Assembly (NCBI GenBank): GCA_007280515.1
Contig: QYPL01000014.1
Location: forward strand, 124,001 to 188,000
Length of the DNA stretch: 64,000 nucleotides
Direction: 5' to 3'
From: Sediminibacterium sp.
Lineage (GTDB): Bacteria > Bacteroidota > Bacteroidia > Chitinophagales > Chitinophagaceae
Positions 1 to 9,948 of the stretch are shown here, piece after piece (position 1 is the first letter of the stretch; the number at the start of each line of letters is the position of its first letter). A program made the position numbers and the translations under genes. The notes below the pieces were generated by a model, which was not told the DNA's origin, did not search any database, and was given only the letters and a program-made list of their open reading frames with translations.

Positions 1-1687
1 TGTCAGTTAATTTGTAAGTTACAAAAGCACTTGGGAAAAGTGAAATAGGGAATGATTTTTTAAAATGTAAAGAATCCATTCCTTTATTGTTTTGAACATC
101 TACAGTATAAGACCTATTCTCTGCCCTTAAGCCAAATTGATAACTTAATTTATTCTTTTTTCCATTTAAGTTTACATAGCCTGCTAAAATATTTTCACCA
201 TAGTTATATTTTGTACTAATACTACTTAAGTAAATATCATTTCTAAATTGGTCCCTGCTATTAAATTCATCTCTAATATTATATCGAAGACCTGTTTCAA
301 ATTTTACCGCATTTTTAAATTCACGCGTGTAGTCGATATTAGTCGTATAGTTTTTATTATTACCTACACCATTACTTCTTTGATTTAAGTAGCTTGAATT
401 TATAATAGACCAATTATCATTTGTAGCATTATTGTAGTTAAAATCGGCAGTTAATTCGTGACCCTGTTCTGCAAATAAATGTTTAAAACTTATTTGTGCC
501 CCTTTATTCATATAGGCAAAATTTGAACTATTATCGTAGGACACAGATTTTCTATAGCTTTGTTTCAAAGAATCAATGATTTGATTTCCACTCGATAAGG
601 ACCCTCCCTCTGAGATATTACCATAAAATGAAAAACTATTTCTATTATCGGGTAAATAATCTAAGCCTGCGCGGTAAAAATTAAAAGATCCATTGCTTGT
701 GCTATTATTACTTGTATTTACAAAACTTGGAAGAGCGTTTCCTAGAATTTCTCTATTACTTATATTATTAGATATTGATTTACGTCCAAACATATTGGCA
801 CTTAGTGAAAAGTTAATTTTATTATCTCTAACATTTAAATCTCCACCGCCATTGAATTTCCCACGCATATCAATACCAGTTCTAATACCACCATTATAAC
901 CATTCTTTTTATTCTTTTTTAGGACAATATTTAAAATACCTGCATTACCACCCGATGCATCATACTTAGCAGAAGGGTTGGTGATAATTTCAACTCTATC
1001 AATAATGTCTGCTGGAATTTGATCCATGGTTAAAGTAGTAGGTCGATTGTCTATAAGTAAAGTGGGTGTTGCATTTCTCAATGTTACATTACCATCAATA
1101 TCAACATTTAAATTAGGAATATTCTTCATCACTTCCACTGCAGTTTGACCTGCGCTGACTAAGTTTTTATCTACATTAAATATTTTACGGTCAATACCCA
1201 TTTCAAATTGCGGCTTGGCGGTGGAAGTAACAGTTACACTTTGTAAATCGGTAGGGGACTCTTCTAATCTAATATTGCCTAAGTCTTTATCTACTAAGGC
1301 CATCATTTCTTGCATGCTTTGTCCGCCTCCCATTTTAATGCCAAAGCTTAATTGCTTTTCTAATTTTTTATAACCCACACTTGAAATACTTAGCTTAAAA
1401 TTCCCCATCACTGGTAAGCTTTCAAAACTAAAATCACCATTGGTGGCTGTTAACATAGTACCTAAAATAGCCTCTGTATTTTTTTTGGTAGCAGGGTCAA
1501 ATTTGCTTCCTTTTATTTGTAGCGTAACGCCTTCAATTCCTTTTTTATTGGCATCAATTATTTTACCATAAAAATGTCCCTGATTCATATTAGCACCACC
1601 TGCTCTGGCTCCTGCCGCAGCAGGATATTGTGCGTTGGAGTTAATTTGAATGAGTAAAAAAGAAATAACGATATAAATATTTTTCAT
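1..1687 (-). CDS. TonB-dependent receptor / outer membrane beta-barrel family protein with N-terminal carboxypeptidase-regulatory-like domain (C-terminus runs off the window edge)
   Basis: Minus-strand open frame from ATG at 1687. It reads MKNIYIVISFLLIQINSNAQ (signal peptide), ...HFYGKIIDANKKGIEGVTLQIKGS..., then a plug-like ...GQTAVEVMKNIPNLNVDIDGNVTLRNATPTLLIDNRPT...DIIDRVEIITNPSAKYDASGGNAGILNIVLKK... No stop in window, so it is absent from the ORF track. Confidence 0.85.
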   Translation of the reverse strand, partial: MKNIYIVISFLLIQINSNAQYPAAAGARAGGANMNQGHFYGKIIDANKKGIEGVTLQIKGSKFDPATKKNTEAILGTMLTATNGDFSFESLPVMGNFKLSISSVGYKKLEKQLSFGIKMGGGQSMQEMMALVDKDLGNIRLEESPTDLQSVTVTSTAKPQFEMGIDRKIFNVDKNLVSAGQTAVEVMKNIPNLNVDIDGNVTLRNATPTLLIDNRPTTLTMDQIPADIIDRVEIITNPSAKYDASGGNAGILNIVLKKNKKNGYNGGIRTGIDMRGKFNGGGDLNVRDNKINFSLSANMFGRKSISNNISNREILGNALPSFVNTSNNSTSNGSFNFYRAGLDYLPDNRNSFSFYGNISEGGSLSSGNQIIDSLKQSYRKSVSYDNSSNFAYMNKGAQISFKHLFAEQGHELTADFNYNNATNDNWSIINSSYLNQRSNGVGNNKNYTTNIDYTREFKNAVKFETGLRYNIRDEFNSRDQFRNDIYLSSISTKYNYGENILAGYVNLNGKKNKLSYQFGLRAENRSYTVDVQNNKGMDSLHFKKSFPISLFPSAFVTYKLTD

Positions 1688-1782
1688 ATTATTTGGATGC
1701 GATTTTATGCTGAGGGTTTATTTAATTTGCAAATATCTTACATAATCTCTAAGGATGGCCGCTAGAATGTATAAACGGCAAT

Positions 1783-2310
1783 TTAGATAGCAGTTAAAAT
1801 AAACTGTATAATGAGCCCTGCCATAAAACCAAGGAAGAAAGCGATAATTCTTAATTTTTGGGTGGCTTTTAGCAAGTATGTTTCAAGTTCTTTAGACCAT
1901 TTGGCCTCTATATTCAACAAAAATTGTTCCTTGGCTATTTGACTAAATTGACTAATGAGTGCAGGGAATAGTTTTTCTAATTCTTCTAGAAATACTTCTT
2001 TTAATTGGATAATAGTTTTATCTCCAATAAACATAGAAATGACCGGCATTTTTTGGACCAGCCTTTCTTTAAAAAAATCATCCAATTGGGCATCAATAAA
2101 AGGAAGTAAAGCTTTAAAACTATCACCCTTGGTTAACTTAGGTAAAAAATCCTCTAAAGATATTTTGGAAGCTATTTTGACAAAAGGACTTTGCCAATGC
2201 ATACCGAAAACTAGCATACTTCTATGAGGAAAGAATAGGAGTTTAATAAAAACCCAGCCAATAAGCCAAGCAAGGCCAGCGACTAATAAAGGCAATAAAA
2301 GCAGTTGCAT
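1783..2310 (-). CDS. Membrane protein, DUF445-like
   Basis: 175 aa ORF with N- and C-terminal TM segments and an amphipathic middle resembling the DUF445 family. Confidence 0.55.
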   Translation of the reverse strand: MQLLLLPLLVAGLAWLIGWVFIKLLFFPHRSMLVFGMHWQSPFVKIASKISLEDFLPKLTKGDSFKALLPFIDAQLDDFFKERLVQKMPVISMFIGDKTIIQLKEVFLEELEKLFPALISQFSQIAKEQFLLNIEAKWSKELETYLLKATQKLRIIAFFLGFMAGLIIQFILTAI

Positions 2311-2327
2311 ACAAAACTGGTTTACAT

Positions 2328-2372
2328 AAAAAAACCTATCCTCTAACCGAATGCTCGGAAAGGATAGGTTTT
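2328..2372 (-). terminator. Rho-independent terminator downstream of tRNA-His
   Basis: AAACCTATCC...GGATAGGTTT inverted repeat flanked by an A-run on the + strand (T-run on minus), just 3' of the tRNA. Confidence 0.75.
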
Positions 2373-2449
2373 GGGGAGAACGATGGGTCTCGAACCCACG
2401 ACCTACAGATCCACAAACTGTCGCTCTAACCTACTGAGCTACGCCCTCC
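2372..2449 (-). tRNA. tRNA-His(GTG)
   Basis: Reverse complement GGAGGGCGTAGCTCAGTAGGTTAGAGCGACAGTTTGTGGATCTGTAGGTCGTGGGTTCGAGACCCATCGTTCTCCCCA. D-loop, T-loop GTTCGAGAC, anticodon GTG in loop TTGTGGA, G-1:C73 His identity element, and encoded CCA. Confidence 0.93.
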
Positions 2450-2577
2450 ATTTAGGGTCGCAAAAATACGTTAAATAAGGAACCAAAGAAAGAAGTTTTC
2501 GATGTTTTTATAAATTTGTCACAAAAATGCTGGCTTTATTTCAATTATAGTCCTATGATAGGCATTTTACACTATTT

Positions 2578-4797
2578 TTGAAATACTTCATGCGTAATAT
2601 TATGACATACATAAAACAAAATAAGTGGAAATTCTTTGCCACTTTAGTACTGGTAGGTGGGTTGTTTTTTGCTTTTAACACCTTTAATAATGCTAATTCT
2701 GAAACTTCAGAAATAAGACATAGAAAACTATTATCTACAGTGGGCCGCTTATTAGAAAGCGAACATTATAGTCCAAGAACTATTGACGATAAATTTTCAA
2801 AAGAAGTTTTTGATGCTTATTTAAAAACCTTAGATCCTGAAAAAAATATTTTACTTCAATCAGATATTGATTCTTTAAAAGTTTTTGCCACCACTATTGA
2901 CGATGAAATTCATGGAGCAGCCATTCAATTTGAACCAGCTGCTAATGCTATTTATGAAAGAAGGGCTAAAGAAATAAAAGCCATTTTTGAATCCATTATT
3001 GATAAATCATTCAACTTTACTACAGATGATTCTTTAATGGTAGATGCAGATAAAATGACTTATGCTTTGAACGAAGCAGAAAGAGTAAAAAGATGGAACC
3101 AGGCTATTAGGTATAAAGTATTAGATAGGTATGTGAATTTATTAGAAGACAGGGAAAAACATGCCAAGGCAAAAGCTGAAAAAGCATTGGCCGATACTAG
3201 TAAAATAAAAGATACTGCAAAAGATAATTTCATAGTTAAAACAGACATGGAATTAGAAGCAGATGCGCGCGCCTCTATCAAAAAAACTTATCTAAAAAGA
3301 TTTAGCCTTTTAGAAAAAACTTTTGATAAAGAAAAAAGGTTTGAATCTTTTTTAAATACCATTACAGGTTTAATGGACCCACACACCGATTATTTTGCGC
3401 CCGTTGAAAAAAGATCTTTCACCGAACAAATGAGTGGTACTTTTTATGGCATTGGTGCTCAATTAACGCAAGACGATAATGGAGTGAAAATTGCAAGCAT
3501 TCAGCCAGGTGGGGCTGCATGGAAGTCAGGGCTTTTAGTGGTGAACGATGTTATTGTAAAAATTGCACAAGGCGCTGAAGAGCCAGTGGACGTATCAGGA
3601 TATGAAACCACAGATGCCGTAAAATTAATAAGAGGAGACCTAGGTACTGAAGTAAGATTAACAGTAAGAAAGCCAGATGGTACCAATAAAGTGGTGGTAT
3701 TAATAAGAGAGAAAATTGTACTTGATGAAGGTTTTGCAAGAAGTGCAATTATTCAAAATGGTAATGAAAAAATTGGCTATATATTACTACCCGATTTTTA
3801 TGCCGACTTTGAAAGAGAAGATGGTGCAAGATGTTCAAAAGATATTGCGAAGGAAGTAGAAAAATTAAAAGCAGAAAAAGTAAAAGGTATTATTATTGAT
3901 GTTAGGTATAATGGGGGTGGTTCTTTATATGAAGTTGTTCAAATGGTGGGCCTATTTATTGATAAAGGACCCATTGTTCAAATTAGAAGTAAAGAAGGAA
4001 GGTCTCAGATACTAGCCGATGAAACACCTGGCATTTTATACGATGGTCCACTAGTGGTAATGGTGAATGAGTTCAGTGCTTCTGCTAGTGAAATTTTTGC
4101 AGCGGCTATTCAAGATTACAAAAGAGGTTTAATTGTAGGAAGTACTTCCACATATGGTAAGGGTACCGTTCAAAGAAATGTGGCCTTCGGAAAACCACTA
4201 GATGCGATGGGTATTCAAACAGAATATGGTGCAGTGAAATTAACCTTCCAAAAGTTTTATAGAGTGACTGGTAGTTCAACGCAAAGAAAAGGCGTAGTGC
4301 CAGATGTGGTATTCCCAGATGATTACGAGTTCTTGAAGTACCGTGAAAAAGATAATCCTGCTGCCTTGCCTTGGGATGAGATGGAGCGAGCTAAGTTTTC
4401 TCCTTGGACAAGTTCAAACGAAATTGCCAGCATTGCCACTAAAGCAAATAATAAAATTAAGAACGATACTGCCAATATTCGATTTAAGAAAAATTTACAA
4501 TGGGTTTCTACTCAGGTGGATAAGCCTGTTGCATTAGAGCTCAATAAATACAGATTGTATAAAAAAGAAATTCAAAATGTCATTCAACAAAACGAAGGCA
4601 TATTGAAATTAAAGACACCTATGACTGTGACTGCTTTAAAAGCAGATTATGAAAAATTTTATAATAATCCAGATAAAACAAAACAAGATAGGTATCAGGC
4701 TTGGTTGAAGATGGTCGCTAAAGACATTCAAGTAAGTGAGTCTAGTAAATTATTGACAGAGTTTGCTAAACCTAATTTAATCGCTAAAAAAGGATAG
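2578..4797 (+). CDS. Carboxy-terminal processing peptidase (S41 family, Prc/Tsp-like, PDZ domain)
   Basis: 739 aa. TM anchor, PDZ-like region (GIGAQLTQDDNGVKIASIQPGGAAWKSGL), S41 core (IIIDVRYNGGGSL, NEFSASASEIFAAAIQDY, TYGKGTVQ). True start may be an internal ATG such as 2602. Confidence 0.9.
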   Translation: MKYFMRNIMTYIKQNKWKFFATLVLVGGLFFAFNTFNNANSETSEIRHRKLLSTVGRLLESEHYSPRTIDDKFSKEVFDAYLKTLDPEKNILLQSDIDSLKVFATTIDDEIHGAAIQFEPAANAIYERRAKEIKAIFESIIDKSFNFTTDDSLMVDADKMTYALNEAERVKRWNQAIRYKVLDRYVNLLEDREKHAKAKAEKALADTSKIKDTAKDNFIVKTDMELEADARASIKKTYLKRFSLLEKTFDKEKRFESFLNTITGLMDPHTDYFAPVEKRSFTEQMSGTFYGIGAQLTQDDNGVKIASIQPGGAAWKSGLLVVNDVIVKIAQGAEEPVDVSGYETTDAVKLIRGDLGTEVRLTVRKPDGTNKVVVLIREKIVLDEGFARSAIIQNGNEKIGYILLPDFYADFEREDGARCSKDIAKEVEKLKAEKVKGIIIDVRYNGGGSLYEVVQMVGLFIDKGPIVQIRSKEGRSQILADETPGILYDGPLVVMVNEFSASASEIFAAAIQDYKRGLIVGSTSTYGKGTVQRNVAFGKPLDAMGIQTEYGAVKLTFQKFYRVTGSSTQRKGVVPDVVFPDDYEFLKYREKDNPAALPWDEMERAKFSPWTSSNEIASIATKANNKIKNDTANIRFKKNLQWVSTQVDKPVALELNKYRLYKKEIQNVIQQNEGILKLKTPMTVTALKADYEKFYNNPDKTKQDRYQAWLKMVAKDIQVSESSKLLTEFAKPNLIAKKG

Positions 4798-4803
4798 AGA
4801 GGT

Positions 4804-5322
4804 ATGAAAGTAGAAACTGGAGCCAATGTTAAAACTTGGCATGTCATATATACAAAGTCTAAATGGGAGAAAAAGGTAGACGGCTTATTAACCAAGAATG
4901 GTTTTGAAAGCTGGTGCCCGGTTCAAAAAAGAGAAAGGCAATGGTCAGATAGAAAAAAGATTATCGAAGAGCCTTTGTTTAGATCTTATGTTTTTATCAA
5001 AGCAAGCAAAGAAGACCATATTAAAATTTTATCAACCATAGGAGTCGTTAATTTTTTATATTTTTTAAGAAAACCTGCCATTATAAGAGATAATGAAATT
5101 GAGGCTATTCGTAAATACTTAGGACAATCGGATGCGCGTATAGAAGTGGTAGATATGACATCGATTCTTGCACAAACTAAAGTAGCTATTAATCAGGGCT
5201 TATTTATGGGACAGAAGGGGGAGGTAGTGAAAACAAGTAAAAAAACGGTTTATGTGAAGTTGGAAAGTATTAATATGATGATGATTATTGAGTTTAAAGC
5301 TTCCGAAGTTTCGCTGCAATAA
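4804..5322 (+). CDS. UpxY-family transcription antiterminator (NusG/RfaH-like)
   Basis: 172 aa; WHVIYTKSKWEKKVDGLLTKNGFESWCPVQKRERQWSDRKK...EEPLFRSYVFIKA is a NusG N-terminal domain, with a C-terminal KOW-like GQKGEVVKTSKKTVYVKL. Confidence 0.85.
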   Translation: MKVETGANVKTWHVIYTKSKWEKKVDGLLTKNGFESWCPVQKRERQWSDRKKIIEEPLFRSYVFIKASKEDHIKILSTIGVVNFLYFLRKPAIIRDNEIEAIRKYLGQSDARIEVVDMTSILAQTKVAINQGLFMGQKGEVVKTSKKTVYVKLESINMMMIIEFKASEVSLQ

Positions 5323-5341
5323 TTTCTATACAATAATTTTT

Positions 5342-6637
5342 TCACACTAAGTTCCAATCAATAATTTGATTACTCCACTCAGAACGATAAGGTGTTTCTA
5401 TTTTAATATAGTTATCGGTGTATCCTTCTAACATTATCATTGCTTCATTTTCTTTGTTCACTTTAGGTGACTCAAATAAAACTTTTCTCTTTGAACCTAA
5501 TTGTGATGCAGTAAAGTATTGTAATTTTTGATAAGATAAATTTCTAAGTATTTTATTTCTTTCATGACGATCTTGCATAGGCACAATGGGCTTAATAGTC
5601 AAGGCTTTTGTAGCGGCTCTTTCTGAATAAGTAAACACATGTAAATAAGCAATATCTAATGCATGAATAAAATTTAGACTTTCTTTAAAATATTCTTCTG
5701 TCTCTCCAGGAGAACCCACAATCACATCCACGCCAATACAAGCATGGGGCATTAATTTTTTAATAAAGTCAACACGCTCTTGGTATAAATCACGGGTATA
5801 TCTTCTTTGCATTAATTTTAATACCGCATCGGATCCGCTTTGTAATGGAATATGAAAATGAGGCATGATGCGTTTACTATTAGCAACAAATTCAATGATT
5901 TCATTGGTGAGTAAATTAGGTTCAATAGAGGAGATACGGTATCTCGGCATGGTGGTGTCTTTTTCAAGTGCCTTCAATAAATCAAAGAAGTTTTCTGTAT
6001 GTTTTTTACCGCCCTCTTCACTTTTTCCAAAGTCTCCTAAATTAATACCCGTTAATACAATTTCTTTTACGCCCTTGCTAGCAAGTGATTGTGCATCTGC
6101 TACCACATTTTCAATACGGTCGCTTCTGCTTTTACCGCGGGCCATGGGAATGGTACAAAAAGTACAACTGTAATCGCAGCCATCCTGTACTTTTAAAAAT
6201 GTACGGGTTCTATCATTGACTGAATAAGAACTTTTAAAATCGGTAACGGTTTCAATATCGCAACTGCATATTTTAGTGGTATCGCCCTTGGTTAAATTAG
6301 CTAAATGGGGAACAAGATTAAATTTTTCAGAAGCGCCTAGGACTAGATCCACACCAGGAATTTCAGCAATTTCCTTGGGCTTTAATTGCGCATAACATCC
6401 AGTAATGACCACAAAGCTTTCTGGGGCCAATCTCTGAATTCTTCTCACTAACTGGCGACATTCCTTATCTGCATTTTCAGTGACTGAGCAGGTATTAATC
6501 ACATAAATATCGGCCTTCTCCGTAAATGCTTTTTTTTCAAAGCCTTCCTTTTCTAATTGTCTCGAAAGGGTGGATGTCTCTGAAAAATTGAGTTTACAGC
6601 CTAAAGTATGAAAAGCGACCGATTGGTTTTTCTGCAT
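5342..6637 (-). CDS. mtaB: tRNA N6-threonylcarbamoyladenosine 2-methylthiotransferase MtaB (radical SAM)
   Basis: 431 aa. N-terminal MTTase domain (FHTLGCKLNFSET, NTCSVTENADKECRQ), radical SAM motif CDYSCTFCTIPMARGKSRS, TRAM-like end. Confidence 0.92.
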   Translation of the reverse strand: MQKNQSVAFHTLGCKLNFSETSTLSRQLEKEGFEKKAFTEKADIYVINTCSVTENADKECRQLVRRIQRLAPESFVVITGCYAQLKPKEIAEIPGVDLVLGASEKFNLVPHLANLTKGDTTKICSCDIETVTDFKSSYSVNDRTRTFLKVQDGCDYSCTFCTIPMARGKSRSDRIENVVADAQSLASKGVKEIVLTGINLGDFGKSEEGGKKHTENFFDLLKALEKDTTMPRYRISSIEPNLLTNEIIEFVANSKRIMPHFHIPLQSGSDAVLKLMQRRYTRDLYQERVDFIKKLMPHACIGVDVIVGSPGETEEYFKESLNFIHALDIAYLHVFTYSERAATKALTIKPIVPMQDRHERNKILRNLSYQKLQYFTASQLGSKRKVLFESPKVNKENEAMIMLEGYTDNYIKIETPYRSEWSNQIIDWNLV

Positions 6638-6768
6638 GAGGGCTCAAAGATAAAAAACCTAGGGGGAACGGGGAAATCTTAAAATATACTTAAAGCGACC
6701 ATTATGGGCCTATTAATTTCCCATTTTGGCTAGTTTCAATTAAGTTTGCAACTAATAAAACGCTAAAA

Positions 6769-9700
6769 ATGGACTTTAAGAAAATTAATAATTGGACGGG
6801 TTGGATAGTCACTTTAATTGCATGTACAGTGTATGTTATGACAATTGAGGCAACAGGTAGTTTTTGGGACTGCGGAGAGTTTATAAGCAGTGCCTATAAA
6901 TTACAAATTCCGCATCCTCCGGGAGCGCCTATGTTTGTTTTATTAGGCCGTGTATTTATTATCTTTTTTGGAGACAATCCTTTAACAGCAGCTAAGGCAG
7001 TCAATACGATGAGTGCACTTGCCAGTGGCTTTACCATTCTATTTTTATTTTGGACCATTACGCATTTTGCCAAAAGAATGGTGGAGGCAGGCAAAGAGGT
7101 AGCCTTAACCACTCAGCAGATTATTTTAATCATGGGTACTGGTATAGTAGGTGCCTTGGGGTATGCCTTTAGTGATACAGCTTGGTATAGTGCCGTAGAA
7201 GGGGAAGTATATGCGCTTAGTTCATTTTTCACCGCCTTGGTTTTTTGGGCCATTTTAAAATGGGAGCATAAAGCAGATGAAGCAGGTGCCGACAAATGGA
7301 TCATTTTCATTTTCTACATCATGGGTGTATCTATTGGAGTACATTTATTAAACTTATTAACCATTCCTGCTATTGTAATGGTGTATTATTTCAGACAATA
7401 TAAGCCAAGTTTAAAAGGCGGTTTTTTAGCATTTTTAATTGGAATTATCATTACAGGTTTTATACAAGTAGTTTTAATTCAGTATACCATTAAATGGGCA
7501 GGTGCCTTTGACGTGAATTTTGTCAACTCAATGGGCCTACCTTTCTTTACTGGTTTTATTTTCTTCTTTGTTTTAGTAGCCGTTATTTTAGCCCTAGGTA
7601 TTCGATATGCAAATAAAAAAGGTTTTTACTTTTTAAAATTAGGCATCTGGTGTACCACTTTTTTCTTATTAGGCTATACAAGTTATTTAACAACCATGGT
7701 ACGTTCTAATGCAGATCCTTCGGTGGATATGTACAATGTCGATAATCCTGTTACCTTAATGGGGTATTTAGGAAGAGAGCAGTATGGCGATTGGCCTATT
7801 TTATTTGGACCAGACTATGTAGATAAAGTAGAGAATGTAGAAAATGGAGATCAATATGTGAAAGCAAAAACTACTTATGAGATTGCAGGTAAAAACTATA
7901 AAAGAGATTGGGCATCTGCGCCTTCAGCACATTTATTCCCAAGAATGTGGGACTCCGAAAATGACAGAGGACAGATGGATAGCTTTAAAGCCTTTGCGGG
8001 CGTGGAAGACGGAACGCCTCCCACCTTAAGAGATAATATCAAGTACTTTACTAATTACCAATTTGGGTTTATGTATCTGCGTTATTTCTTATGGAATTTT
8101 GCAGGCAAGCAAAACGATTTACAAGGTTTTGGAAATGTAAGAGATGGTAATTTTAGTACAGGTATTTCTTTTATTGATAATTTCATTTTTGGCGACCAAT
8201 CTAAATTGCCAGATTCCATCAAGAATAATAATAAAGCACATAACTCTTTATTTATGCTGCCTTTTATTTTAGGTATACTTGGATTTATTTTTCAATATCA
8301 AAAAAATAAAAAAGATTTTATAGTCACTGGACTTCTTTTCTTCTTTACCGGCATTGCCATTGTAATTTATTTGAACCAACAAAGTTTACAACCCCGTGAG
8401 CGTGATTATGCTTATGTAGGTTCTTTCTATGCGTTTGCTATTTGGATAGGTTTAGGCGTATTACAAGTAGCCATTTGGTTAGAGAAATTCTTAACTAAAA
8501 AAATAGCGGCTATTGCGGCCACCGTTATTTCGTTTTTAGCGGTACCGGCATTAATGGCGCAACAAGAATGGGATGACCATGATAGAAGTCAAAAAACATT
8601 ACCACGCGATTTAGCACGTAATTATTTAGAAAGCTGTCCTCCGAATGCCATTTTATTTTCTTTTGGTGATAATGATACCTACCCTTTATGGTATGCGCAA
8701 GAGGTAGAAGGCATTAGACCTGACGTGCGTGTGGTGGTAAATAGTTTATTAGGCTCTGATTGGTATATGAAAGAGCTTAGATATAAAGTAAACAAGAGTG
8801 AAAAATTTGATCTCATATTTACAGAAGAACAAGTATCGGGTAGTAAGTTAAATGTAGCCTATTACAATGCTGTACCTGGTTTTGGGGAGGCTACTTACCA
8901 TGATTTAGATTCTGTATTTAGAAATGTAATTGCTGATCCTTCAGGAAAGTTCCAAGCTTCTACCCAAGAAGGTCCAGTGAATATATTTCCTACCCATAAG
9001 TTCAAAGTACCCGTTAATAAGGCCAATGCATTGGCATCAGGTATTGCAAAACCTACCGATAACATAGTAGATGAATTATTGATTGACTTTAATCCTAATA
9101 GACAATACTTACTTAAAAATGAAATGGCTATTTATGCCATTATTGCTACTTCACAATTTAAAAGGCCTATTTGCTTTACTTCTACTCAGGAGTTAAAAGA
9201 AATGGGCTTAGATAAATATGTGCGTCAAACAGGTATGTCTTATCAATTGGTTCCGTCCATTGGACAAGCTATTGATGCCGATGTTTCTTATAAAAACATT
9301 ATGACGAAGTTTACTTATGGCAATGCAAAAAACCCGAATGTTTATTATGATGAAGAAAATCGTAGACATTTAAATTCCATTCGTTTAACGGTTGCACAAA
9401 TAGCCCAGGCTTTAGTGAGCGAAGGTAAATTAGATAGTGCTAGACAAATTATTAGAAAATTAGATAGCGAGACAAACGAAAAGAGTTTCCCTTATGGTAT
9501 GACTTCTAATAGAGGTAATCAACATAACTATTTCTCTTATATATTTTTACAATCATGTTATGCTGCTGGAGAAATGAATGTTGCTAAGAAGGTATCTAGT
9601 TCAGTGCTTAAGGACTTAAATCAAGAAATTGCTTATTATAAGTCACTGGGCGATCCCATGTCTGAAGATCAGTTTATGCAAAACCTTGAGAATGCTTATC

Positions 9701-9819
9701 AGAGTAAGCCTAATAGTTTAAGCAATAAGCAAATTGTATTTGTACAAGACGCCTTAACTACTTATCAATTAATTGCAGCTGTCAATAAAATGAGTCAAGA
9801 CTTTGCGGTAAAAAAATAG
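6769..9819 (+). CDS. DUF2723 multi-TM protein (GT117 / protein O-mannosyltransferase-like)
   Basis: 1016 aa. N-terminal SFWDCGEFISSAYKLQIPHPPGAPMFVLLGRVF and multiple TM helices, then a soluble C-terminal part, typical of Bacteroidota DUF2723 proteins. Confidence 0.88.
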   Translation: MDFKKINNWTGWIVTLIACTVYVMTIEATGSFWDCGEFISSAYKLQIPHPPGAPMFVLLGRVFIIFFGDNPLTAAKAVNTMSALASGFTILFLFWTITHFAKRMVEAGKEVALTTQQIILIMGTGIVGALGYAFSDTAWYSAVEGEVYALSSFFTALVFWAILKWEHKADEAGADKWIIFIFYIMGVSIGVHLLNLLTIPAIVMVYYFRQYKPSLKGGFLAFLIGIIITGFIQVVLIQYTIKWAGAFDVNFVNSMGLPFFTGFIFFFVLVAVILALGIRYANKKGFYFLKLGIWCTTFFLLGYTSYLTTMVRSNADPSVDMYNVDNPVTLMGYLGREQYGDWPILFGPDYVDKVENVENGDQYVKAKTTYEIAGKNYKRDWASAPSAHLFPRMWDSENDRGQMDSFKAFAGVEDGTPPTLRDNIKYFTNYQFGFMYLRYFLWNFAGKQNDLQGFGNVRDGNFSTGISFIDNFIFGDQSKLPDSIKNNNKAHNSLFMLPFILGILGFIFQYQKNKKDFIVTGLLFFFTGIAIVIYLNQQSLQPRERDYAYVGSFYAFAIWIGLGVLQVAIWLEKFLTKKIAAIAATVISFLAVPALMAQQEWDDHDRSQKTLPRDLARNYLESCPPNAILFSFGDNDTYPLWYAQEVEGIRPDVRVVVNSLLGSDWYMKELRYKVNKSEKFDLIFTEEQVSGSKLNVAYYNAVPGFGEATYHDLDSVFRNVIADPSGKFQASTQEGPVNIFPTHKFKVPVNKANALASGIAKPTDNIVDELLIDFNPNRQYLLKNEMAIYAIIATSQFKRPICFTSTQELKEMGLDKYVRQTGMSYQLVPSIGQAIDADVSYKNIMTKFTYGNAKNPNVYYDEENRRHLNSIRLTVAQIAQALVSEGKLDSARQIIRKLDSETNEKSFPYGMTSNRGNQHNYFSYIFLQSCYAAGEMNVAKKVSSSVLKDLNQEIAYYKSLGDPMSEDQFMQNLENAYQSKPNSLSNKQIVFVQDALTTYQLIAAVNKMSQDFAVKK

Positions 9820-9889
9820 TACTGAATGCACTAATGTTGAATAGTTAATTGCAAAAGAGTAAAATTTAACTTTCACTTAGTCTAATAAT

Positions 9890-9926
9890 AAAAAAAGTCC
9901 TCCATAAATCGGAGGACTTTTTTTTA
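9890..9926. terminator. Bidirectional intrinsic terminator
   Basis: AAAAAAAGTCCTCCataaatcGGAGGACTTTTTTTT between convergent genes. Confidence 0.85.
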
Positions 9927-9948
9927 TAGGGTAGGTAAACTAGTCTGC

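Noticed and set aside
693-899. 68-aa plus-strand ORF
   Set aside because: Antisense to the TonB-dependent receptor frame; Leu/Ile-rich composition, no recognisable domain.
5865-6173. 102-aa plus-strand ORF
   Set aside because: Lies entirely antisense within mtaB, which carries clear radical SAM motifs.
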